A stretch of DNA of 37,240 nt from a virus: positions 1 through 37,240 of the IMG/VR virus record IMGVR_UViG_3300042430_000602; one strand, 5' to 3'. The notes under the pieces are model-generated. The model made no database searches, was not told where the DNA came from, and saw only the letters and a program-made list of their open reading frames with translations. Made by a program: the position numbers and the translations under genes. Below are positions 1 to 8,250 of the stretch, in pieces. Each line of letters opens with the position of its first letter. Position 1 is the stretch's first letter.

Positions 1-3
1 GTG

Positions 4-174
4 TTAGATGTTGTCAACGTATTCAACAAGGCGATCCCATGCCGCTTCGACTTCGTCGAATTGAGCGGAAACCATGTCGAACCATGCGTTGGCTTCGATG
101 ATTTCTTCGAAGCTCAGGGTGGTCATGCTGCTCATGTTGCTCTCGGCGTTGATGTTGGCGAAGTCGTTTGTCAT
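4..174 (-). CDS. Small acidic protein of unknown function (56 aa)
   Basis: Read on the minus strand, this is a 56-residue open frame from an ATG at 174-172 to a TAA at 6-4. The product is acidic and contains the segment SFEEIIEANAWFDMV followed by a C-terminal helix-like stretch ending DRLVEYVDNI. An AAGG sits about 9 nt before the ATG and could be a weak ribosome-binding site. No known domain is recognised. It is the second of two leftward small genes in a patch that is clearly more GC-rich than the rest of the window, so it may belong to a different module, for example early accessory genes. The rightward frame across this stretch looks like its shadow, because it runs straight through the A/T-rich leaders between the two minus-strand genes. 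Confidence 0.55.
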   Translation of the reverse strand: MTNDFANINAESNMSSMTTLSFEEIIEANAWFDMVSAQFDEVEAAWDRLVEYVDNI

Positions 175-197
175 GGTGTTACCTTAGTCGAGTTGGC

Positions 198-228
198 GTT
201 TTCTGTCTACTTTTTTTTCACTTTTTTT
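198..228 (-). repeat. A-tract leader motif, copy 1
   Basis: Read on the minus strand, two runs of eight A separated by GTG (AAAAAAAAGTGAAAAAAAAG) follow directly after the stop of the gene at 229-465. They lie about 30-50 nt before the ATG at 174. A near copy lies at about 507-531. The placement before a start codon suggests a leader or promoter-associated element. It is an imperfect low-complexity match, so its function is uncertain. Confidence 0.4.
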
Positions 229-465
229 TCAGACCTCGACCATCATGCCTCGGTTGTTTCGGAAGCTTGTTCCGCTATCGCTCCGTTTTGCAAGCGGGGC
301 GAAGTCAAGGACTTTCGTCGTCTCGGTTGTCATGTTCGCCATTGCTTCGCTTTCGGTCTTGCCAGAAGCCACACGGACTTCACCGTTCGCCAATCGGTAC
401 GTCACCGAGACCAGAACCACGCTCTTGAACTTGCTGATCTTCAGGACCGTCATTTCGTTTTTCAT
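229..465 (-). CDS. Small basic protein of unknown function (about 78 aa)
   Basis: This is a leftward frame beginning MKNEMTVLKISKF and ending in TGA at 231-229. The ATG at 465-463 is chosen because an upstream GTG (480-478) adds only a few residues. A further ATG at 453-451 is also possible, and no Shine-Dalgarno decides between them. The N-terminal half reads like a small beta-sheet protein (SVVLVSVTYRLANGEVRV). The middle is Thr/Glu/Met-rich and the end is basic and glycine-containing. No family is recognised. It lies upstream of the other minus-strand small gene, and each is preceded by a similar A-tract leader, so both are likely short independently led genes. Its GC content is well above that of the genes from 2067 onward. 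Confidence 0.5.
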   Translation of the reverse strand: MKNEMTVLKISKFKSVVLVSVTYRLANGEVRVASGKTESEAMANMTTETTKVLDFAPLAKRSDSGTSFRNNRGMMVEV

Positions 466-506
466 GTACATACAATGCACGAAATTTTGCAGGTCGTCAA
501 TTTTTA

Positions 507-531
507 TCTGCTTTTTTTCTCACTTTTTTTT
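507..531 (-). repeat. A-tract leader motif, copy 2
   Basis: On the minus strand this reads as an A-run, then GTGAG, then a second A-run ending in GCAGA. It matches the motif at 198-228 and lies about 45-65 nt upstream of the start of the gene at 229-465. Two copies in equivalent positions before two consecutive leftward genes argue for a shared 5' leader or an UP-like promoter element rather than chance, but poly-A tracts are common in AT-rich DNA. Confidence 0.4.
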
Positions 532-780
532 GATGGCCTGGCCGCAGTAGGTTGGCACGCGTTATGCTCCCAGCATTTGCCATGCCAACCCCCCCCGTTT
601 TTTTAAAAAAAAAGTTCTTGACTTTTGTGTGATATAGGCGGGGGGAGGTTATTCTCAATCTCTCAAACCCCAAATTCTTAAACATTATAATCCTTAACAT
701 AGTTAACCATCATATTATATCTATCTATTATATCTCCTTCTTCTTATCTCAACAACAACACAATCCATACCCTCCCCCCT

Positions 781-908
781 TTTCCTATAAAAAAAACATA
801 AAAACGCTATATTTCTATAAACAAAAAACAAAAAAAATACGAACCCATATTTTCTATAAACAAAAAATAAAAAAACCCATGTTTTCTACGTATGATATAA
901 TATAATAA
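781..908 (+). repeat. Short degenerate direct repeats before the 909 start codon
   Basis: Three to four imperfect units of about 32-38 bp follow one another. Each begins TTTTCTATAAACA or a close variant, continues with A-rich sequence, and ends near CCCATA/G. The clearest pair is 812-849 and 850-881. The last, truncated unit (882-908) starts TTTTCTA and runs into TATAATATAATAA just before the ATG. They could be a regulatory array or replication slippage in an A-rich leader. No known iteron or operator is recognised. Confidence 0.45.
896..906 (+). promoter_or_regulatory. TATAAT-like box abutting the 909 start codon
   Basis: Two overlapping TATAAT hexamers (896-901 and 901-906) end 2-7 nt before the ATG at 909. 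No -35-like hexamer at a good distance and no Shine-Dalgarno is visible. If used as a -10 box, transcription would begin at or next to the start codon. AT-richness alone could produce this match. Confidence 0.3.
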
Positions 909-1265
909 ATGTCTATCAAGATCTGCCGAAACTGTAAGAAAGAAAAAGATATAATTGAGTTCCCCTTTTTCTCTACGAACGATGCTGGCCGCAAAAACAC
1001 ATGCAGATCGTGTAATAACGAACTCAGTTCCTTGCGCCGAAACCTCCGCGCCCAGAACCGCCCACCTATTGCTGGGCCATGTCCCATCTGCAAAAATCAC
1101 ACAACGGTTTGGATATTAGATCATTGTCATTTTGACGATACATTTCGCGGGTATATATGCAACAGTTGTAATTTAGGCATTGGGCGATTCAATGATGATA
1201 TATCTATTCTCTATAACGCTATAGAATACCTGAACACGCAAAATAATATACAATACTATATATGA
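909..1265 (+). CDS. HNH / recombination endonuclease VII-like protein
   Basis: This 118-residue protein has two zinc-binding halves. Near the N-terminus are C6-x2-C9 and C32-x2-C35, a small ribbon often found before phage HNH domains. Residues 58-97 match the endonuclease VII family: C58-x2-C61, then LDHCH (70-74), then RGYICNSCN (80-88), then GIGRFNDD. T4 endonuclease VII resolves branched DNA, and related small HNH proteins also act as homing or nicking enzymes. At 118 residues it is shorter than T4 gp49, lacking most of that enzyme's dimerisation region, so resolvase function is not assured. It overlaps the epimerase gene by 4 bp (ATGA-type junction), so they are translationally coupled. 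Its GC content is higher than that of the genes after 2067. Confidence 0.8.
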   Translation: MSIKICRNCKKEKDIIEFPFFSTNDAGRKNTCRSCNNELSSLRRNLRAQNRPPIAGPCPICKNHTTVWILDHCHFDDTFRGYICNSCNLGIGRFNDDISILYNAIEYLNTQNNIQYYI

Positions 1266-2077
1266 GAATATTGATTACTGGTGGCAGCGGCTTTATTGGC
1301 ACCCATTTAATAAAAAAACTATCTAATGACGGACATGACATTTATAATCTGGACAAAATTAGCAGCCCCGCACTGCCGCCCGACAAACAAAAGATAATAG
1401 ATATACTAGATATCGACGTTAACGATATCTTTTTCGATAATATAGACACTATCATTCATCTAGCTGGTATGGTGAGTGTACCGAAATCATTTGAAGATCC
1501 AATAAATAGCTTTGGCAATAATACGTTCTGTACTATAAAATTATTATCAGCCGCCCACCTTCATAAGATTAAGAAATTCGTCTTCGCTTCTAGCGCAGCG
1601 GTATATGGCAGCAAAGAAGGTACGGTGAGTGAAACTGATGCCGCCGAACCTAACAGTCCATACGGATTAGATAAGTTAGCCTCCGAAAAATACATACAAA
1701 TGTATTGCCAACAATGGGGTATTGATTATTTAATATTTCGCTTCTTCAATGTGTATGGTGAAGGACAGAATCCGCAATACGCTGGAGTCATAACGGCATT
1801 TAATGTCGCCGCTCAGAAAAAAGAGCCGCTGATCGTTTATGGAGATGGTGAACAGACTAGGGATTTCGTCAGTGTTAGCGATGTGTGTAATTACGTTTCT
1901 AGATTAATAATCACTGTAGTAAAGAATGAGATATTTAATATAGGGATCGGCAAATCTATTTCTATAAACTCGCTTGCAAAACAATTCGGTAGTCATATAA
2001 TATACAAGGAAGCGAAGAAAGAAGTGCGCCACTCATGCGCCGATATCAGCAAAATAAAAAACGTCTATGAAAAATAG
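1262..2077 (+). CDS. NAD-dependent nucleotide-sugar epimerase/dehydratase, short C-terminus
   Basis: This is an extended short-chain dehydrogenase. It has the Rossmann motif GGSGFIG (residues 7-13), a SSAAVYG segment (110-116) carrying the catalytic Ser, and the active-site pair Y134-x3-K138 in PYGLDK. It also has RFFNVYG and a GDGEQTRDFVSVSDV segment typical of UDP-sugar 4-epimerases. Such enzymes interconvert or dehydrate nucleotide sugars that feed glycosyltransferases. At 271 residues it is roughly 30-50 residues shorter than usual. It ends at ADISKIKNVYEK, just where family members normally continue into the last C-terminal helices, so it may be a trimmed but active form or a decaying copy. 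It overlaps the next gene by 11 bp. Substrate specificity cannot be read from the sequence. Confidence 0.85.
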   Translation: MRILITGGSGFIGTHLIKKLSNDGHDIYNLDKISSPALPPDKQKIIDILDIDVNDIFFDNIDTIIHLAGMVSVPKSFEDPINSFGNNTFCTIKLLSAAHLHKIKKFVFASSAAVYGSKEGTVSETDAAEPNSPYGLDKLASEKYIQMYCQQWGIDYLIFRFFNVYGEGQNPQYAGVITAFNVAAQKKEPLIVYGDGEQTRDFVSVSDVCNYVSRLIITVVKNEIFNIGIGKSISINSLAKQFGSHIIYKEAKKEVRHSCADISKIKNVYEK

Positions 2078-2672
2078 AATAGAATTAATAAACCTTTTCC
2101 AATCTAAATATAAATTAGGTAGAGCAGTAGAAATCGGTACTTATGAAGGCGAATACGCGTCAGAAATATTAAAAACATGGAAAGGAGATTTGTATTTAAT
2201 AGATATATGGCGCAAAGTTAATAACGCCGAATACTCTGACTCATGCAACAGACAAGACTATATAAATGTTATGTATAAATGTTGTAAAAACATTTCTGGT
2301 CATGAAGACAGATGCCACATGATAAGAACTAACAGTGAAAACGCAGTTAAACTATTTAACGATGAATCTCTTGACTTTATTTATTTAGACGCTAACCATA
2401 AATATGAATTTGTGAAAGCTGACATTAAACTATGGTTTTCTAAATTAAGAAAAGGTGGTATTTTTGCTGGACATGATTTTATAAAAATGGATTGGTTTGC
2501 TGATAAAAATTTCGCAGAAGATGGAATTAATAAACATATATACTTTAACAATGGTAATTATGCTGGACAGTTTGGAGTTAACCCCGCTGTTCAAGAATTT
2601 TGTAAAGAAAATAATTATAAGTTTCATATTACTGAAGACGAATGGTTTGGAAGCTGGTTTTTAATAAAATAA
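2067..2672 (+). CDS. Class I SAM-dependent methyltransferase
   Basis: This 201-residue protein has the SAM-binding loop VEIGTYEGEYASEIL (motif I, about residues 21-35). A later DFIYLDANHKYEFVKADIKLW segment and the following GGIFAGHD are typical of the Methyltransf_24-like group found in sugar-modification clusters. The start at 2067 lies inside the epimerase end and gives a compact N-terminus just before motif I. The stop is one base before the next ATG, so the genes are read as one transcript. It likely methylates a sugar or a glycan intermediate made by its neighbours, but the acceptor is unknown. From here onward the DNA is markedly more AT-rich than the two genes upstream. Confidence 0.8.
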   Translation: MKNRIELINLFQSKYKLGRAVEIGTYEGEYASEILKTWKGDLYLIDIWRKVNNAEYSDSCNRQDYINVMYKCCKNISGHEDRCHMIRTNSENAVKLFNDESLDFIYLDANHKYEFVKADIKLWFSKLRKGGIFAGHDFIKMDWFADKNFAEDGINKHIYFNNGNYAGQFGVNPAVQEFCKENNYKFHITEDEWFGSWFLIK

Positions 2673-2673
2673 A

Positions 2674-4563
2674 ATGAATTATTATTTCACTTATTCAGAT
2701 AAAAATTATACACACATTGCCGAAAGACTATTTAAGACTTTACAAGAGTACTCTTCTTATAAAATCATTTATTATACAATAAATTTTGATTACGAAAATA
2801 AATTTGATAATGTAATTCCTATTAGATACGATTTTGATCATACTCGTTTTTTGCCGTATGACTTAAACGATGATGAAATGCAACATTGGACAAAAAAATA
2901 CATGTTGTATTTGAAAGCTAATTTATGTCTAGAGATTTTAAATACGAAAGAGAACAATAATTATTGTTGCATAGATTCTGACATGATGCTTATCAAGAAT
3001 GCGGATTTTCTATTTAACAAGATTAACGATAATATAAATCATCCTATTTTGCCGTTAAATTGTTATGAATATATGTTAATGGATGGTCATGGTAATCCAT
3101 ATGACGAAAATAATAATTTAAATGTAAATAAATGTTTAGAAGCTGATTTGATGAGGTTTCTAAATGTTTCGATACAAAAACGTGATAGCTTTTATAAACA
3201 ATGTAATTTATTACTTTTTAATAAAAATAGCTTGGATCTTTTTAAGGAGTGGTATAATATTTGTTATCGCCCAGAAATAATAAAAAATAAATACTTGGCG
3301 GCAATGAATGAAGAAAGCGTCTTAAATTGTTTGTTGTGGAAATACGATTATAATGCTAATTTTGATCACATACATATTAATATACCATTAGACGAAGTAA
3401 ATACATTGGTTTCCGCATTTAATAACCCTTCCGATAACTCTTTCTTTCTTAAAGATTTTTGTAGAATACCAGAGAAGCAAAAAATTCAAAATATTATCTT
3501 TTTGCATGGACGCCCGAATCCAACCAATTATAAAATCCTAGAAACAGAAATTATTTACAAAAATAAACAGAACAATCCTATTAATATTTACTCGTCTGAT
3601 CGAAAGATATTATTAATAATTAACGCTGTTGGTATGGGCGATGCTTTAACAAGTACGCCAGCCATAAAAAAACTGTCTAACATTTATTCTTCAAAAATAT
3701 CTATCATTTCTAATCACTACGACTTATTCAAAAATAATCCATACATAGAAAATAATTTTAAATTGAACGAAACAGTAGATAAGTCTCAATACGAAGTTTT
3801 TAGTATTTTTGAACGACACTCAACTCATAAATTAAACGAAACAGAATCTTTAAGAAAACATCATGCGTGTTGCACAGAAAGAAGTTGTGCATATGATTTA
3901 GGTTTTGATTTAACGAGCGATGAGTTACAATTAGATTTTTTTCCAACAAATAATTGCATTTATGAAATTAAAAATTTTGGTAATTATATATGTTTGCACA
4001 CTACATCTAATTGGGAAAATAGAACGTGGAGCCAAGAAAATTGGCAAAAACTTTCCGACAATATATCTCACCTAGGTTTCAATGTGGTAGTTATTGGAAA
4101 AGATCATGAAGAAGTTAACTTTGATAAATCTATTTGTTATAAAAAATGTTTTGTACCGTTGGGGCAAAACGTAATAGACATAAGCAATGATGGCAGTTCT
4201 ATAAATGATCTTTGGCATATTATTAATAATGCAAAAGCTATTGTTACTTTAGATTCTGGACCATTGCATTTAGCTGGAACGACAGATACTTGGATTGTTC
4301 AAATAGGTTCCGCAAGACATCCAGAATTTAACACTCCTTATAGAAAAGGCTCTCAAAAATATAAACATATATTTGTTAACGGTGAATGTTCTTTGTTTTG
4401 CGCTAGTAATCTTAAATATTCTGTTAGAGAATGGAACAGTATAAATGCTGTTCATTATTTACCAAGATGTCAAGAAAACTACGAAACGATGCGTTGTCAA
4501 CCAAATTCAGACGAAGTATTAAAACAAATAAAATCAATAATAAATGAAAATTTTAATAGTTAA
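2674..4563 (+). CDS. Two-domain glycosyltransferase: GT-A domain plus GT9 (heptosyltransferase-like)
   Basis: Residues 1 to about 290 form a GT-A-type domain with a metal-binding DSD at 101-103 (CIDSDMMLI) and conserved aromatic and acidic residues after it. Residues about 310-600 are a GT9 domain. It opens with LLIINAVGMGDALTSTPAI, has TWSQENWQKL (451-460) and VVVIGKD, and then LDSGPLHLAG (526-535), the nucleotide-sugar-binding signature of heptosyltransferases of the WaaC/WaaF group. A cysteine-containing tail follows. The protein probably adds two sugars in succession, in the cytoplasm. It overlaps the start of the next gene by 20 bp, suggesting coupled translation. Donor and acceptor cannot be predicted. 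Confidence 0.8.
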   Translation: MNYYFTYSDKNYTHIAERLFKTLQEYSSYKIIYYTINFDYENKFDNVIPIRYDFDHTRFLPYDLNDDEMQHWTKKYMLYLKANLCLEILNTKENNNYCCIDSDMMLIKNADFLFNKINDNINHPILPLNCYEYMLMDGHGNPYDENNNLNVNKCLEADLMRFLNVSIQKRDSFYKQCNLLLFNKNSLDLFKEWYNICYRPEIIKNKYLAAMNEESVLNCLLWKYDYNANFDHIHINIPLDEVNTLVSAFNNPSDNSFFLKDFCRIPEKQKIQNIIFLHGRPNPTNYKILETEIIYKNKQNNPINIYSSDRKILLIINAVGMGDALTSTPAIKKLSNIYSSKISIISNHYDLFKNNPYIENNFKLNETVDKSQYEVFSIFERHSTHKLNETESLRKHHACCTERSCAYDLGFDLTSDELQLDFFPTNNCIYEIKNFGNYICLHTTSNWENRTWSQENWQKLSDNISHLGFNVVVIGKDHEEVNFDKSICYKKCFVPLGQNVIDISNDGSSINDLWHIINNAKAIVTLDSGPLHLAGTTDTWIVQIGSARHPEFNTPYRKGSQKYKHIFVNGECSLFCASNLKYSVREWNSINAVHYLPRCQENYETMRCQPNSDEVLKQIKSIINENFNS

Positions 4564-7500
4564 TCCACATCTATCTACAGGTGGTTGTCCTGAATATTTA
4601 TATCAGTTCATATTAAATAATAAAAATAAATACGAGGCCATAAAAGTAATTGAGTTTTCCAATTTCTCTAATGACTATGTAATTCAAAAAAACAAAATTA
4701 AAAATTTAATCGGTGAAGAAAATGTTATTTGTTTAGGCGACTTTTGGGAAGATGACTTCACATTTCAATTTAAAAAATTTAAATTATTAAATATTATTCA
4801 AGAATACAATCCTGATGTTGTTTGGTTTAATGAGTTTCCTGAATGTTTTGAATATAAATCACCTCCAGAAGAATTAATAAAAAAAATTTATAGCCCGAAT
4901 AGAGCTTATAAAATAATAGAAACAACACACAATAACAGTTTTGATTTTGATAAAAAGATATTTATCCCAGATGAATTTATGTTTTGTTCTGAATTGCATT
5001 TAGAAAAATCAAAAAATATTAACATCATAAAATCTATTTGGGAAGTGCCTATTTCAAATAATGTAAGACCAAATAGAGAAAATACTTTAGAACTTCTTGG
5101 TCTAGATCCAAGCTATCTGCATGTTTTAAACGTGGGAATTTTTAATCAAAATAAAAATCAAAAATATATTTTCGATTTAGCGGAAAAATTAAAATACTAT
5201 AAAATACAATTTCATTTTATTGGTAATTCATGTTTTTTAAATGAATGTGACATACCTCAAGACCAATTGTTATTGCATAATTGCAAAGTTTGGGGAGAGA
5301 GGTCTGATGTGGATTTGTTTATGTCATGCATGGATATGTTTTTATTTCCATCTAATAAAGAATTGAATCCATTAAGTGTAAAAGAAGCGCTGTCTTGGAA
5401 TATGGAGGTCGTATGCAAAAAATGTACAAATTATACAGATAAATATTTAGAAAAAAATAATTTTTATTTGATAGACGATATAAATACATCTGAATTTATT
5501 TTGCAAAAATTAAAAAATTTAAATACAAAGCCGTTAAACGAAAATAATGAAATAAAATTCGCTTTGTACACTTCTTTTTATAATAGCGCTAAATATGTGA
5601 ACGCTATTTTTGATAACATTTTAAATTTAAAATATAATAATTTTACATGGTTTATAACTGATGATTTTAGCGCTGACAACACTAAAGATTTAATATTAGA
5701 TAAATTAAAAACCTTAAAAACAGATAAAATAAAATATGTTGAACAGCAGTTTAAAAAACAAATGTATTGGCAACCAAATGCTTTTATGGATAAAAGTTTT
5801 GAATATATTGTTGCGATAGATGCTGACGATTTTTTTGATTTGAATTTTTTATGTATATATAACAAATTTTTATCTAATGATAAATCAATATGTCTCATGA
5901 CTTGTGATTTCAAAAAAATAGAAGAATCAAATGGAAACTTACATTCATTAGGTTTATTGAATAATAATGAAGTTTTAAAATCAAAAATAAATAAATTTCA
6001 TCCGTCTGTTGATTATTTAAATAATTTAAATTATTATTCCCTTGGGTATTTAAGATGTTTTAAAAACATTAAAGATTTAGAATTTTTAATTAAAGATTTC
6101 AACGCGTGTGCAAATGATTCTTATCATATAATGTATGTAAATTCATATGGTAAGTGGTTACACATACCAAGAAATTTATACACATGGATGTACAGGCCAG
6201 ATTCGGAATCTCATTCTCCGATCTCAAAAGGTTTTAATAATAATTTTGATATAGCTTATAAAAAACTAATAAATTCAGAATCATTAGTAGACACTACATT
6301 TATTTCATTATATAAAGAAACTTGCGCTTTAAATTATCTTGATTTAAACTTCAATGAAAGCGTGTCTATTTTCACTAAAAATCAAAACGCTAAATTATTA
6401 AACGATTTGTTTTTTGATAAAAATTTAACAATAAATAATAATTTTTTTCATGATGTGTATGTGATCGTGCTTAACTATTACGACACAAGCGAAATAAAAA
6501 ATATAATTTCAAGTCTTAAAAATAAAAATGCTCGTATAATTTTTTACAAACTTTATGACGATAAATACATTTCTAACGAAGAGAGAGATACTAACGTCTC
6601 AAATGGGATGAATGATTTAAAAAATAATTTATCTTCATTTGTTAATATTAATAATTGGTTTTCTTATATTAGGCATTTTTATATTGTCGGAAATGTAAAT
6701 AAAAATATTAATTTAGATTCTCAAGAAATAAATATTTGTAATGAATCTGGAAGTTTGGGAGATGCTATAGCTTGGGTTCCAATTGTAAATGAATTCGCAT
6801 TGCAAAAAAGAAAAAAAGTAAATTATTATACTCCACATAAAGAATTATTTATTAATGAATATCCCATGATTAATTTTTATGATTATTGTGAAAAACCTTC
6901 TGATGATGAGAAAGGCGTTTATAAAATAGGTTGTTTTAATGAAAGCGATTGGAAACCCTACTCTTTACAAGAAGTTGCTAGTAATATTTTAGGAATTAAA
7001 CATGAAGAAAAAAAATGCAAATTAAATTTTGATAAAACAAAAAAATCTAATTTTAATAAAAAATACGTTTGTATAGCGACTCAATCTACCGCCCAGTGCA
7101 AATACTGGAACAATAAAGAAGGATGGACTAAAGTTGTAAGCTATTTAAATTCACTTGGTTACGATGTGGTATGCATCGATAAGCATTATGGTTATGGGGC
7201 GAAAGACGTAATGAATATTATTCCTAAAAATGTTATAGATAAAACTGGAGATTTGCCGCTGGAAGACAGGATAAATGATTTATATCATTGTGAATTTTTT
7301 ATAGGTTTAGGATCTGGCTTGTCATGGTTAGCATGGGCTTGCGAAAAATCTGTCGTAATGATTTCTGGGTTTTCAGACCCTAAGTCTGAATTTTACACAC
7401 CATATCGAGTTCATAATAAAAACGTTTGTAACAGTTGTTGGAGCGATGTGAATTGTACGTTCGATAGATCAAATTGGCTTTGGTGTCCTAGAGATAAAGA

Positions 7501-8248
7501 TTTCGAATGTTCTCGCGAAATTACATTTGATATGGTAAAAGAAAAAATAGATAAATGCATTTTAGATTTAGAAAATAAAAATAATGATTTTGAATGGTTA
7601 AAAATTGATGATTCTTTTGAGGATTCGGTTAAGAAAGAAATTTTTGAAAACAAAATATATGAAAAAGTTAACGAAGTATCTGAAGGGGATATCGTTGTTG
7701 ATTTAGGAGCTAGTGTTGGTCCGTTTGTGATGAGTGTTTTAAATAAAAATCCTAAACACGTTTATGCTGTAGAGTCATCACTTGAAATGTTTTCAACATT
7801 AAAAAGTAATATGAAAAACTATAAAAACGTAACATGTTTGAACTACGCAATAGATAATAATGGTGCGGATTTTTGTGAAAATGATTTCAGTTACATTTTC
7901 CATGATAAGTCATACGAATGCAAAGCTATTACTTTCAAAACCCTTTTAAACAAATTAAATATAAATAAAATAGATTTTCTAAAAATAGATATAGAAGGCA
8001 GTGAATATGGTTTATTTAGCGAGGACTGTTTAAACATTTTGAAATCAAATGTAAAATTTTTAGTTGCTGAATTTCATTTGGGTAATAATGATTTTAAAAA
8101 TAAATTTCGTGATTTTAGAGATACCGCTATTAATAAATTTAAAAATTATAGTATTTATTCATTAGATGGCGCAGATATAAAATGGGATCTTTATAATGAT
8201 CATTTTTTACAATATTATACTGAAGTAATTATACATATTGAATTATAA
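4544..8248 (+). CDS. Four-domain glycan enzyme: GT4 + GT2 + autotransporter-type O-heptosyltransferase + FkbM methyltransferase
   Basis: This 1234-residue protein reads as four enzymes in series. Residues 1 to about 310 are GT4-like (NPHLSTGGCPEYLY, then LNVGIFNQNKNQKYIF, then LFPSNKELNPLSVKEALSW). Residues about 337-600 are GT2-like (ALYTSFYNSAKYV, ITDDFSADNT, and AIDADDFFD carrying the DxD). Residues about 726-1010 resemble the Aah/TibC autotransporter O-heptosyltransferases. They have SGSLGDAIAWVP, GLGSGLSWLAWA, SGFSDPKSEFYTPYRV and a cysteine finger C962-x2-C965, C981 and C989 in the CNSCW...WLWCPR...FEC pattern that binds iron in TibC. Residues about 1030-1234 are an FkbM methyltransferase (VVDLGASVGPFVMSVL, FLKIDIEGSEYGLF). 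Very AT-rich. It follows the GT-A/GT9 gene with overlap. Targets could be host glycans or phage fibres. Confidence 0.8.
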   Translation: MKILIVNPHLSTGGCPEYLYQFILNNKNKYEAIKVIEFSNFSNDYVIQKNKIKNLIGEENVICLGDFWEDDFTFQFKKFKLLNIIQEYNPDVVWFNEFPECFEYKSPPEELIKKIYSPNRAYKIIETTHNNSFDFDKKIFIPDEFMFCSELHLEKSKNINIIKSIWEVPISNNVRPNRENTLELLGLDPSYLHVLNVGIFNQNKNQKYIFDLAEKLKYYKIQFHFIGNSCFLNECDIPQDQLLLHNCKVWGERSDVDLFMSCMDMFLFPSNKELNPLSVKEALSWNMEVVCKKCTNYTDKYLEKNNFYLIDDINTSEFILQKLKNLNTKPLNENNEIKFALYTSFYNSAKYVNAIFDNILNLKYNNFTWFITDDFSADNTKDLILDKLKTLKTDKIKYVEQQFKKQMYWQPNAFMDKSFEYIVAIDADDFFDLNFLCIYNKFLSNDKSICLMTCDFKKIEESNGNLHSLGLLNNNEVLKSKINKFHPSVDYLNNLNYYSLGYLRCFKNIKDLEFLIKDFNACANDSYHIMYVNSYGKWLHIPRNLYTWMYRPDSESHSPISKGFNNNFDIAYKKLINSESLVDTTFISLYKETCALNYLDLNFNESVSIFTKNQNAKLLNDLFFDKNLTINNNFFHDVYVIVLNYYDTSEIKNIISSLKNKNARIIFYKLYDDKYISNEERDTNVSNGMNDLKNNLSSFVNINNWFSYIRHFYIVGNVNKNINLDSQEINICNESGSLGDAIAWVPIVNEFALQKRKKVNYYTPHKELFINEYPMINFYDYCEKPSDDEKGVYKIGCFNESDWKPYSLQEVASNILGIKHEEKKCKLNFDKTKKSNFNKKYVCIATQSTAQCKYWNNKEGWTKVVSYLNSLGYDVVCIDKHYGYGAKDVMNIIPKNVIDKTGDLPLEDRINDLYHCEFFIGLGSGLSWLAWACEKSVVMISGFSDPKSEFYTPYRVHNKNVCNSCWSDVNCTFDRSNWLWCPRDKDFECSREITFDMVKEKIDKCILDLENKNNDFEWLKIDDSFEDSVKKEIFENKIYEKVNEVSEGDIVVDLGASVGPFVMSVLNKNPKHVYAVESSLEMFSTLKSNMKNYKNVTCLNYAIDNNGADFCENDFSYIFHDKSYECKAITFKTLLNKLNINKIDFLKIDIEGSEYGLFSEDCLNILKSNVKFLVAEFHLGNNDFKNKFRDFRDTAINKFKNYSIYSLDGADIKWDLYNDHFLQYYTEVIIHIEL

Positions 8249-8250
8249 AA

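Larger units (their letters stand above)
601..908. other. Gene-free junction: homopolymer runs and an almost G-free stretch
   Basis: No credible coding frame lies here. It begins with abutting runs of C, T and A (about 590-612) and continues with a TTGAC followed closely by TTTTGTGTGATATAG. From 661 to 840 the plus strand contains only two G residues in 180 nt. The left side is GC-richer and read leftward, while the right side is AT-rich and read rightward, so this is a divergent intergenic region. It probably holds promoters for one or both directions, and an unstructured 5' leader for the gene at 909 is plausible. A recombination or assembly joint at the homopolymers cannot be excluded. Confidence 0.6.

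Noticed and set aside
497-583. A 28-residue leftward frame starting ATGGCAAATGCTGGG
   Set aside because: It is very short and its end is made by the A-tract leader. There is no ribosome-binding site or recognisable product, so a leader peptide cannot be supported.
1-606. Rightward 201-residue frame at the left edge
   Set aside because: It crosses both A/T-rich leaders as Phe/Leu runs and is antisense to two better small leftward frames. Its Cys/His-rich composition looks non-coding.
807-1100. Leftward frames antisense to the endonuclease gene
   Set aside because: They lie opposite a protein with a clear zinc/HNH signature and include translated poly-A leader (Phe runs).
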